Shown here: one piece after another, positions 1 to 5,675 of the stretch
Position numbering within the stretch: position 1 is the first letter of the stretch
Layout: each line of letters opens with the position of its first letter
Source of the DNA: an uncultured Akkermansia sp.
Lineage (GTDB): Bacteria; Verrucomicrobiota; Verrucomicrobiia; Verrucomicrobiales; Akkermansiaceae
Length of the DNA: 7,808 nucleotides
Assembly: GCA_947585525.1 (NCBI GenBank)
Contig: CANPXA010000080.1
Location: 1-7,808 of the forward strand
Direction: 5' to 3'
Made by a program: the position numbers and the translations under genes
Notes under the pieces: model-generated
What the model was told of the DNA's origin: nothing
What the model saw: the letters and a program-made list of their open reading frames with translations, nothing else
Database searches by the model: none

Positions 1-464
1 AGCTGTTTCATCTGAGTCTCTTTCATCCATTTGTTGGTGTAGTGGATGGTTTGGATAACCTTGCCGGACGCGTCCGTGAGAAGCAACTTCTTTTTGTACG
101 ATCGGGAGAGAGCCACAGGCAGCGCCTTGCCGCCTTCAACTTGGGGCACGGCACCTGTGTGCAGGAGGATCGTTTTCAGCTGAGCAAACTCCTCAGACGG
201 GAGGACAAAGTCCCGTGTGACTCCCTTGCCCTTGGTGATCCGGAAGCAAGCTCCGGAAGCCAAATTGGCATTCTGCAACAGGGAGGAGTACGACTTTTCA
301 TTGATCTGCGACCACTTCCGATCCTTAGCATCTGCGAGATGAGAGGCAGCATCCTTCATCTGCTGACGCACAAGTTGACCGGCTATTTGGCTCATGCAGG
401 AGGTCGTGGTGCATACGATCACTGCGGACAAGACGGCACTTAGGATGTATTTGGTTTTCATCAT
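1..464 (-). CDS. Putative lipoprotein, unknown function (3' end outside window)
   Basis: I do not recognise this family. The frame opens with two consecutive ATG codons (464 and 461) and stays open for 154 codons to the left edge, so the C-terminus is missing. Residues 3-22 form a signal peptide: Lys at 3 and 5, a hydrophobic stretch IleLeuSerAlaValLeuSerAlaVal, then a lipobox-like Thr-Thr-Ser-Cys with Cys23 as the likely lipidated residue. The mature part is hydrophilic and Lys/Gln rich, with an amphipathic stretch near residues 25-50 and no domain or membrane segment I can name. It starts 10 bases after the folA stop, without a Shine-Dalgarno, so it is probably translated from the pyrF-thyA-folA mRNA. 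A secreted or outer-membrane-anchored location is inferred from the lipobox alone. Confidence 0.72.
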   Translation of the reverse strand, partial: MMKTKYILSAVLSAVIVCTTTSCMSQIAGQLVRQQMKDAASHLADAKDRKWSQINEKSYSSLLQNANLASGACFRITKGKGVTRDFVLPSEEFAQLKTILLHTGAVPQVEGGKALPVALSRSYKKKLLLTDASGKVIQTIHYTNKWMKETQMKQ

Positions 465-474
465 GACAAGAGAA

Positions 475-942
475 TTATTTGCGGTAGATAACGTGAGAAA
501 ATTGCTCATATTTTTCAACAACGGAGCGTGAAGAGAAAAATTCCTCAAAGGGAGGAAAATAGGTATCCGCCTCGTGCAGTCCGGAAACGAGCGAGACATG
601 GAGGCAACTCATGCGCGGCAGGAGCAGAGAATACACCTGGGCTCCTCCGATAACCATCACTTCGGAATCCATCAACTTGATACGCTCCAACTCAGCAACG
701 TCACGGATGACCTCGACCCCCTCGGCTCGATAAGCCTCATCGCGGGTGAGCACGATGTTTTGCCTTCCCGGCAAGGGACGCCCCAAGCTTTCATACGTCT
801 TACGTCCCATGAGAAGGGGATGCCCCATGGTGAGTTTCTTGAAAAGGCGCATGTCCTCGGAAATATGCCACGGGATGCCTCCGCGCAAGCCGATGGCTCG
901 GTCGAAATCCATAGCGACAACGCCGGTAAAGGTGATGCTCAT
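475..942 (-). CDS. folA: Dihydrofolate reductase
   Basis: It reduces 7,8-dihydrofolate to tetrahydrofolate with NADPH in the cytoplasm, regenerating the cofactor that thymidylate synthase oxidises. The 155 residues match the usual length of bacterial chromosomal DHFR (about 160). Visible marks in order: the Met20-loop region AIGLRGGIPWH (16-26); Asp30, at the position of the E. coli catalytic Asp27; Phe34; the MGRKTYESLGRPLPGR block (45-60), with Arg60 at the folate alpha-carboxylate site; the cofactor-binding Ile98-Gly99-Gly100; and the HEADTYFP motif near 123-130. The ATG overlaps the thyA stop as ATGA (939-942), which fixes the start and suggests coupled translation; no Shine-Dalgarno precedes it. 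It is a chromosomal housekeeping type, and nothing points to a mobile trimethoprim-resistance dfr cassette. Confidence 0.97.
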   Translation of the reverse strand: MSITFTGVVAMDFDRAIGLRGGIPWHISEDMRLFKKLTMGHPLLMGRKTYESLGRPLPGRQNIVLTRDEAYRAEGVEVIRDVAELERIKLMDSEVMVIGGAQVYSLLLPRMSCLHVSLVSGLHEADTYFPPFEEFFSSRSVVEKYEQFSHVIYRK

Positions 943-1754
943 ACGGAAATAGGGGCTTTGATGTGTGGGTGGGGATCGTAATTTTCCAGAGAGAAATCCT
1001 CGTAGCGGAAAGCGTCGATGCGGTCAACGTTGGGGTTGATGTGCATGGTGGGCAATGGACGCGGCTCGCGGGTGAGCTGGAGGCGAGCCTGCTCAACGTG
1101 GTTGAGGTAAAGGTGCAGGTCTCCGTAGGTGTGAATGAACTCGCGCGCCTCATAGCCGCACACCTGCGCCGTCATCATCAGCAGCAACGAGTAGCTCGCT
1201 ATGTTGAACGGAACGCCCAAAAAAAGATCGCAGCTGCGTTGGTAGAGCTGCAAACTGAGACCGTGTGGCTTTCCCTCCTGCCGGGAAGGAATGACGCAAA
1301 ATTGAAACAGGCAGTGGCAGGGAGGCAACGCCATCTCATCCACCTGAGCCACATTCCACGCACTCACGATATGGCGGCGGCTCCACGGATTATTCTTGAG
1401 TCCATCGATCAGTTTGGCTATCTGATCGATGGTTCCTCCTTTGCCATCCGGCCACGCACGCCACTGGGAGCCATACACCGGTCCAAGATCACCATTTTCG
1501 TCCGCCCACTCGTCCCAGATCGTAACTCCGTTGTCCCGGAGGTAACGGATGTTGGAGCTACCCATGAGAAACCAGAGCAACTCATGGATGATGGAGCGCA
1601 GGTGCAGTTTTTTCGTGGTAAGGCAAGGAAAGCCTTTGCTCAGATCAAAGCGAGCTTGCCGTCCAAACACTCCTATGGTACCGGTGCCGGTGCGATCTCT
1701 CCGCTCCACTCCGTTGGTGAGGACATCGTCCAGCAGATCAAGGTATTGTTTCAT
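939..1754 (-). CDS. thyA: Thymidylate synthase (ThyA type)
   Basis: It methylates dUMP to dTMP using 5,10-methylene-tetrahydrofolate and releases dihydrofolate for the neighbouring folA product. The 271 residues show the phosphate-binding RDRTGTGT loop (Arg21), HELLWFL around Glu58, IWDEWA (79-84), the paired arginines of SRRHIVSAWN (126-127), the nucleophile Cys146 in PPCHC, QLYQRSCDLFLGVPFNIASY (169-188, with Asp176 and Asn184) and the terminal IKAPISV. Cys146 has the E. coli number. The residues after it are shifted by seven, because a loop at about 153-164 is longer than in E. coli; this accounts for 271 versus 264 residues. The ATG shares ATGA with the pyrF stop (1751-1754), and the bases before it are pyrimidine rich with no Shine-Dalgarno. 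This is the folate-dependent ThyA family, not the flavin-dependent ThyX. Confidence 0.98.
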   Translation of the reverse strand: MKQYLDLLDDVLTNGVERRDRTGTGTIGVFGRQARFDLSKGFPCLTTKKLHLRSIIHELLWFLMGSSNIRYLRDNGVTIWDEWADENGDLGPVYGSQWRAWPDGKGGTIDQIAKLIDGLKNNPWSRRHIVSAWNVAQVDEMALPPCHCLFQFCVIPSRQEGKPHGLSLQLYQRSCDLFLGVPFNIASYSLLLMMTAQVCGYEAREFIHTYGDLHLYLNHVEQARLQLTREPRPLPTMHINPNVDRIDAFRYEDFSLENYDPHPHIKAPISV

Positions 1755-2545
1755 GATGCAGAGGGAAGAGATAAAGCTCGGCTGATCTGGGCAGCGAACG
1801 TGGCGGCTTTCTCGGCAAAGGAAAGCTCCGGGTTTTTGTAGAGAATGCCTCGCGAAACATTGATGATATTCGGTGAGGTGCGAGCGCTACCGACGAGTGA
1901 ACTGAGCTCCCCTCCTTGAGCGCCGAGCCCCGGGATGAGCATAGGAGCATCCGGCAGCTCACCCAACAGCCTCTCGTCCGCATTCGTCAACCCCACGACG
2001 AGACCCACTTCGCTCACCGCTCCCTCGCGACGCGCTCGCTCCACCATCTCGCCAACCAGTTGGTACACCTTGCGTCCGTCAGCCAACCTCTGCCTCTCAA
2101 TGTCGGCCGCCCCCCCGTTCGAGGTCACTGCCAACAGGTAAACCGCTTTGCCGGAAGCATTCAGGAAAGGAGAGAGCGTGTCGTAACCCATAAAGGGGTT
2201 GAGGGTCACGGCATCCACATCCATCTGTTCGAAATAAGCACGCGCGTAGTATTTTTGCGTCTCGCCTATATCGCCTCTCTTCACATCCAAAATCACGGGT
2301 ATGTCCTCCGGTATCGCCGGTAGCAGATCATACAACATCTTCACTCCATCCGCCCCCATCGCCTCAAAATACGCTATATTCGGCTTATATGCAGCAGCGT
2401 ACGGAGCCGTCTCCTCAATCACCTTCTCCAACCACTTCCTCATCATATCGACACTTTCAACCTCGTCGGGTCGGGGATCCAGCCCCACACATAGAGCCGA
2501 CCCGGTGGCTGCAATACGATTTGCCAGTTTCTCCGTGTATTTCAT
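1751..2545 (-). CDS. pyrF: Orotidine 5'-phosphate decarboxylase
   Basis: It decarboxylates OMP to UMP, the last step of de novo pyrimidine synthesis, in the cytoplasm. From the chosen start the protein has 264 residues, typical of the longer subfamily-2 PyrF and longer than the roughly 245 of E. coli. The catalytic Lys-Asp-Lys-Asp set is visible: Lys54 in AAYKPN, then Asp87, Lys89 and Asp92 in LDVKRGDIGET. CVGLDPRPD (19-27), TLNPFMGYD, LAVTSNGG, LIPGLGAQGG and the phosphate-binding NVSRGILY follow in the usual TIM-barrel order. An ATG at 2581 would add 12 residues (MSIMRVCAMLCR), but that stretch coincides with the predicted promoter and looks unlike the family, so I start at MKYTEK. First gene of the operon; it overlaps thyA by four bases. 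Confidence 0.95.
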   Translation of the reverse strand: MKYTEKLANRIAATGSALCVGLDPRPDEVESVDMMRKWLEKVIEETAPYAAAYKPNIAYFEAMGADGVKMLYDLLPAIPEDIPVILDVKRGDIGETQKYYARAYFEQMDVDAVTLNPFMGYDTLSPFLNASGKAVYLLAVTSNGGAADIERQRLADGRKVYQLVGEMVERARREGAVSEVGLVVGLTNADERLLGELPDAPMLIPGLGAQGGELSSLVGSARTSPNIINVSRGILYKNPELSFAEKAATFAAQISRALSLPSAS

Positions 2546-2552
2546 GCGGCAA

Positions 2553-2581
2553 AGCATAGCACAGACTCTCATGATTGACAA
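2553..2581 (-). promoter_or_regulatory. pyrF operon promoter, sigma70-like with extended -10
   Basis: Read on the minus strand: -35 TTGTCA (2581-2576, 5 of 6), a 17-base spacer, and -10 TATGCT (2558-2553, 4 of 6) preceded by TGC, which makes an extended -10. Only seven bases separate the -10 from the ATG at 2545, so the start site should fall on or one base before the start codon. This implies a leaderless or nearly leaderless mRNA and supports the MKYTEK start. Prediction from consensus only. Confidence 0.62.
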
Positions 2582-2670
2582 GGCTCCTGCAAAGGTCGGC
2601 GTGTTTTTTGCAGAGCAAGCACACGTGTCCCAAGAAAATATTCACTGGGCTCAATTCATGGACGATGTGG

Positions 2671-2733
2671 AAAATTCACGCGCCGTTGGCGCGCATTATT
2701 TCCAATTCGTAAATCGTAAATGGCAAACGCATT
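2671..2733. repeat. Composite intergenic repeat, copy A
   Basis: It begins with AAATTC and a GC hairpin CGCGCC-GTT-GGCGCG (2679-2693), then a 13-base AT-rich spacer, two TCGTAAA units (2707-2720) and the tail TGGCAAACGCATT (2721-2733). The last 27 bases match copy B (2902-2928) at 24 positions in the same orientation. It looks like a dispersed, REP-like intergenic element, although its family is unknown to me. Confidence 0.65.
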
Positions 2734-2856
2734 CGAGAGAGGTTCCTCAACGAAGGAAATTCTCTTATTGACTGATATCACTGTTTATACGCATCAAAAA
2801 TTGTGACAACCAACGCTCATCATGATGACAGATATCAAGAAGCCTTTTCGTTTGCT

Positions 2857-2943
2857 AAATTCGCGGCGTAGCCGCCGAACTCCCATATCGTAAATCGTAA
2901 ATCGTAAATCGTACATAGCAACCGCATTTTCTAATGCGGTTGC
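2857..2943. repeat. Composite intergenic repeat, copy B with 11-bp hairpin
   Basis: It has the same order as copy A: AAATTC, a GC hairpin GCGGC-GTA-GCCGC (2863-2875, extendable by TTC/GAA with one bulged C), a spacer, four 7-base units (2888-2915: three TCGTAAA, then TCGTACA), and the tail TAGCAACCGCATT. Unlike copy A, the tail is the left arm of a perfect 11-bp hairpin, GCAACCGCATT / AATGCGGTTGC with loop TTCT (2918-2943). No T-tract follows on either strand and no gene ends here, so it does not look like a terminator. Confidence 0.68.
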
Positions 2944-2965
2944 CCCGTTGTATCCTGGCATTTCA

Positions 2966-2994
2966 TTGACAAATCCGTCCGCCTCCGTTAGAAT
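2966..2994 (+). promoter_or_regulatory. fabG promoter, near-consensus sigma70 type
   Basis: -35 TTGACA (2966-2971, 6 of 6), a 17-base spacer and -10 TAGAAT (2989-2994, 5 of 6). Only six bases (GGAGCC) lie between the -10 and the fabG ATG at 3001, so the expected transcription start is the A of the ATG. The GGAG would be upstream of the transcript, and it sits only two bases from the ATG, too close to act as a Shine-Dalgarno. Confidence 0.75.
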
Positions 2995-3000
2995 GGAGCC

Positions 3001-3747
3001 ATGAGCAGACTCTCCCAAAAGACAGCCGTCGTGACGGGAGCGGGGCGCGGTATAGGCTACGCCATCGCTCACCGCTTTGCCGTGGAAGGCGCCAAGGTCA
3101 TCCTCATCTCGCGTAACCCGTCATCCTGTCAGGGAGCGGCGGAGAAGATCAATGCAGAGGTGCCAGGAAGCTGTAAGGCTTTCCCCTGCGATGTGTCAGA
3201 CGCTGCGGCGGTGGATGCCTGTGTGAAGGAGATTCTGGCAGAATTCCCAACGATCGACATCCTGGTGAACAACGCGGGTATCACGCGGGATGGCTTGCTC
3301 ATGCGCATGAAGGAGGAAGATTGGGATGCCGTGCTTGCCACGAATCTCAAGAGCGCCTTCCTGTTCACCAAAGCCCTTCAGCGCACTCTCATGAAGAGTC
3401 CCGCTCCCCGCGTCATCAATTTGAGTTCCATCGTCGGCATCTCCGGCAATCCCGGTCAAGCCAACTACGCTGCATCGAAAGCGGGCGTCATCGGCTTCAC
3501 CAAATCCATCGCCCAAGAACTCGCCGGTCGCAAAGTGACGTGCAACGCCATAGCCCCGGGCTTCATTTCAACGGAAATGACCGACGCCATTCCCGAAAAA
3601 GCACGCGAAGCCCTGCTTGCCCGCATCCCGTTGGCCGATATGGGCAAACCGGAGGACATCGCAAATTGCGCGCTCTTCCTCGCCTCGGACGAAGCTCGTT
3701 ACATCACCGGTCAGGTGCTGGTGTGCGATGGCGGAATGTGCATGTAG
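3001..3747 (+). CDS. fabG: 3-oxoacyl-ACP reductase (SDR family)
   Basis: It reduces 3-oxoacyl-ACP to (R)-3-hydroxyacyl-ACP with NADPH in each cycle of fatty-acid elongation. At 248 residues it has the length of classical SDR FabG (E. coli 244). Order of motifs: Rossmann TGAGRGIG (12-19); Arg38 after the second strand, consistent with NADPH preference; CDV (63-65); VNNAGITRDGLLMRM (89-103), highly FabG-specific; and the tetrad Asn115, Ser143, Tyr156 and Lys160 (YAASK). Near the C-terminus are APGFISTEMT, FLASDEARYITGQ and a CDGGMCM ending comparable to the family's NGGMYMV. The start is set by the promoter and by alignment to the family. No acpP or fabD lies beside it, so acetoacetyl-CoA reductase (PhaB-like) activity cannot be excluded, but the sequence reads as FabG. 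Confidence 0.93.
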   Translation: MSRLSQKTAVVTGAGRGIGYAIAHRFAVEGAKVILISRNPSSCQGAAEKINAEVPGSCKAFPCDVSDAAAVDACVKEILAEFPTIDILVNNAGITRDGLLMRMKEEDWDAVLATNLKSAFLFTKALQRTLMKSPAPRVINLSSIVGISGNPGQANYAASKAGVIGFTKSIAQELAGRKVTCNAIAPGFISTEMTDAIPEKAREALLARIPLADMGKPEDIANCALFLASDEARYITGQVLVCDGGMCM

Positions 3748-3771
3748 TCCCCTTGAGCATCACACGGCGGA

Positions 3772-4254
3772 ATGATGAATGCGGTATGCAAAGTTCTGCT
3801 GGGTGTAGTCTGCTCGTTTGCCTTTGTCTCGTGCCAGCAAGGCTTCGATTCAGACCCTCCCTACAAGGGCTATAAAATGGCTCCCTACACCCTGAAGGGG
3901 CTGCGCTTCGTCCCCATGAACGTGGAACAGGCTCTGCACTACGATGCTGTGGGAATCGCCTCCCACTACGAGGCCGACGGCGCCCGCGGAGCCATCGGTC
4001 AACGCCTTTACCGGCACGAGTACTACGCCGCTCATCGCACCCTGCCTCTTCCCTGTGTTGCCCGGGTGACCAACCTTGAGAACGGTCTTTCCTGCACCGT
4101 GCGCGTTGCCGACCGGGGACCCTACATCGCCGGGCGTCTCATCGACGTAAGCACCTCCGTGGCGCACAAGTTGCGTTTCCACCGTAACGGACTCGCGCGT
4201 GTGCGCATCCAAGTCCTCTCCGTCGGTGACGGACCTTACAAACGCACTCTCTGA
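3772..4254 (+). CDS. rlpA: RlpA-like lipoprotein (septal-ring/peptidoglycan lytic family)
   Basis: RlpA proteins are envelope lipoproteins; P. aeruginosa RlpA is a lytic transglycosylase that cuts peptidoglycan strands lacking stem peptides. This 160-residue protein has a signal peptide with lipobox Phe-Val-Ser-Cys (Cys21), a linker to about residue 58, then one double-psi beta-barrel domain: GIASHYE (61-67, family GxASWY), AAHRTLPLP (86-94), VARVTNLENG and VADRGPYIAGRLIDVS (112-127). His88 and Asp114 fall where the catalytic His131 and Asp157 of P. aeruginosa RlpA lie, with the same 26-residue spacing. No C-terminal SPOR domain is present, and Trp and Asn of the consensus are His65 and Ala113. 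Two adjacent ATGs (3772, 3775) could both start it. It lies 24 bases after fabG and probably shares its transcript. Confidence 0.87.
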   Translation: MMNAVCKVLLGVVCSFAFVSCQQGFDSDPPYKGYKMAPYTLKGLRFVPMNVEQALHYDAVGIASHYEADGARGAIGQRLYRHEYYAAHRTLPLPCVARVTNLENGLSCTVRVADRGPYIAGRLIDVSTSVAHKLRFHRNGLARVRIQVLSVGDGPYKRTL

Positions 4255-4273
4255 GAGACGGTTGGGAGGAAGC

Positions 4274-5563
4274 TCAGCGCGGGTTCACTCGGGAGAATTG
4301 TTTGAGGCGCAGCCCGTTGAGATGGATAAACCCGGAGGCATCGTCCTGATTGTAATCCTCATCGGTGTAATCGCCCTCCATGGTAGCGATGGCGTAGCTG
4401 TAGAGTGATTTCGGACTGCGGCGGCCGGCGTACATCACGTTGCCCTTGTAAAGCTTGAGGCGCACCTCCCCGGAAACGGTTTCCTGCGTCTTATCCACGA
4501 GCGCCTGAATCGCTTCTCTCTCCGGAGCGAACCAGAAACCGTTATAGACCATAGCGGAGTAATCTGCGATGAGAGAATCGCGCACCTTTTGCGCTTCGCG
4601 ATCCATGGTGATCGTCTCAATATCGCGGTGGGCGGCGAGTAAAATCGTACCTCCGGGGGTCTCATAAATACCGCGGCTCTTCATGCCCACGAAGCGGTTC
4701 TCCACGATATCCACGCGTCCGATGCCATGCAGGCCTCCCAGATGATTGAGTACCACCATGATTCCCAGCGGATCCAGCAGGGTGTAGCCATCCCTCTCGC
4801 CGACGGACTTCACCCCATGCTCCGCCATGATTTCTGCGAGACCTTCCGTCTGCAGACCCACCATATCGCCTTTTTCAAAGAGACACTGCAAGTACTGCGG
4901 CTTATCCGGAGCCTCCTCGGGGGATCGGGAGAGCACGTACATCGGGCGGTCCTCCGGCTTGGTGGCATCGTACCACGTGTCCTCCAGAATGCCGGCTTCA
5001 TACGAGATATGCAGCAGGTTGCGATCCATGGAGTAGGGCTTCTTCACGCTCTGGCGGATGGGGATGCCGTGGCTCTCAGCGTACTGAATGAGCTCCGTGC
5101 GACCGGGAAATTGGTCGCGCCATTCCTTCATGCGCCAAGGGGCGATGACCTGGAGGCGCGGAGCAAGCGAATTGACGGAGAGTTCGAACCGCACCTGGTC
5201 GTTCCCCTTGCCGGTCGCTCCATGAGCAATGGCATCGGCTCCCTCGGCGAGCGCGACGTCCACCATCGCCTTGGAAATGCACGGACGCGCGATGGATGTA
5301 CCGAGCAGGTAACGTCCCTCATAGAGAGCATTTGCCCGAAACATCGGATAGATGTAATTGGCTGCAAAATCGGCCTTCAAATCACCAATGATGCACTTGC
5401 TAGCCCCGGTCGCCAGAGCCTTTGCCTCCAGCCCGTCCAGCTCTTCAGCCTGTCCCACATCTGCGCAGTACGCGATAATCTCCGCGTTGTATTTCTCCTT
5501 GAGCCACACCAAAAGGACCGAGGTATCCAGTCCGCCGGAATATGCTAGCACGATCTTCTTCAT
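4274..5563 (-). CDS. argG: Argininosuccinate synthase
   Basis: It joins citrulline and aspartate at the cost of ATP (to AMP and PPi) to give argininosuccinate, the penultimate step of arginine synthesis in the cytoplasm. The 429 residues carry the N-type ATP pyrophosphatase loop AYSGGLDTS (7-15), CADVGQAEE (33-41), the substrate-binding YLLGTSIARP (85-94) and GATGKGNDQVRFE (115-127), then VIAPWR, NLLHISYEAG and the C-terminal YAGRRSPKSLYSY. A frame upstream to 5617 exists, but its 18 extra residues (Arg, Lys and Glu rich) do not belong to the family, and MKKIVLAYSGG is the normal beginning. The bases before the ATG (AAGAAGAGAC) are purine rich but not a clear Shine-Dalgarno. No argH or other arginine gene adjoins, and I see no arginine-repressor box. 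Confidence 0.97.
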   Translation of the reverse strand: MKKIVLAYSGGLDTSVLLVWLKEKYNAEIIAYCADVGQAEELDGLEAKALATGASKCIIGDLKADFAANYIYPMFRANALYEGRYLLGTSIARPCISKAMVDVALAEGADAIAHGATGKGNDQVRFELSVNSLAPRLQVIAPWRMKEWRDQFPGRTELIQYAESHGIPIRQSVKKPYSMDRNLLHISYEAGILEDTWYDATKPEDRPMYVLSRSPEEAPDKPQYLQCLFEKGDMVGLQTEGLAEIMAEHGVKSVGERDGYTLLDPLGIMVVLNHLGGLHGIGRVDIVENRFVGMKSRGIYETPGGTILLAAHRDIETITMDREAQKVRDSLIADYSAMVYNGFWFAPEREAIQALVDKTQETVSGEVRLKLYKGNVMYAGRRSPKSLYSYAIATMEGDYTDEDYNQDDASGFIHLNGLRLKQFSRVNPR

Positions 5564-5618
5564 GTCTCTTCTTTTCGCGGGCGGGGTTGTTTCTTTCTCG
5601 TTCCGCCTGCGCGCCACG

Positions 5619-5647
5619 AGTATAGCCCTCCTTGCCCCTGCTGAAAA
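5619..5647 (-). promoter_or_regulatory. Probable argG promoter
   Basis: On the minus strand: -35 TTTTCA (5647-5642, 4 of 6), 17-base spacer, -10 TATACT (5624-5619, 5 of 6). The start would be near 5612, giving a leader of about 49 bases, unlike the leaderless promoters of pyrF and fabG. The -35 overlaps the T-rich tail of the hairpin at 5650-5674. Confidence 0.5.
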
Positions 5648-5649
5648 GA

Positions 5650-5674
5650 AAAATCACCCGTGATGGGTGATTTT
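5650..5674 (-). terminator. Rho-independent terminator, probably of htpG
   Basis: A perfect 10-bp stem, AAAATCACCC / GGGTGATTTT with a five-base loop (5660-5664). On the minus strand it is followed by TCTTTTC, a T-rich tail. It lies 145 bases past the htpG stop and directly upstream of the argG promoter, so it would insulate the two transcription units. Confidence 0.66.
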
Positions 5675-5675
5675 C

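Larger units (their letters stand above)
2582..2965. other. Divergent intergenic region with repeats, no gene
   Basis: This stretch lies between the pyrF and fabG promoters. I see no credible coding frame: frames running through it have no start signal, family motif or conserved ending. It contains two copies of a composite repeat (2671-2733 and 2857-2943), three hairpins, and an AT-rich middle (about 2755-2820) with two GATATC sites and no well-spaced -35/-10 pair. I recognise no RNA gene or riboswitch. Confidence 0.7.

Noticed and set aside
475..942. Trimethoprim-resistance dfr gene
   Set aside because: It is embedded in a housekeeping operon with overlapping reading frames and has no integron or attC features nearby.
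963..1841. 292-codon plus-strand frame antisense to thyA
   Set aside because: Same register as thyA codons and the same explanation from codon bias. The thyA frame has all active-site motifs and this one has none.
2301..2771. Plus-strand frame running from pyrF into the intergenic region
   Set aside because: Its first half is antisense to pyrF and its second half crosses the repeat element; no start signal or recognisable domain.
2707..2928. CRISPR array
   Set aside because: The repeat unit is only 7 bases and directly tandem, with two clusters of different make-up, no regular spacers and no cas genes.
2918..2943. Intrinsic terminator
   Set aside because: Both flanking genes read away from it and no T-tract follows on either strand.
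2794..3072. Minus-strand 92-codon frame across the repeat and the fabG start
   Set aside because: It translates the TCGTAAA repeat (YDLRFTIYD) and overlaps fabG codons antisense; a typical spurious repeat-derived protein.
4727..5548. 273-codon plus-strand frame antisense to argG
   Set aside because: Codon-register shadow of argG without family motifs or a start signal.
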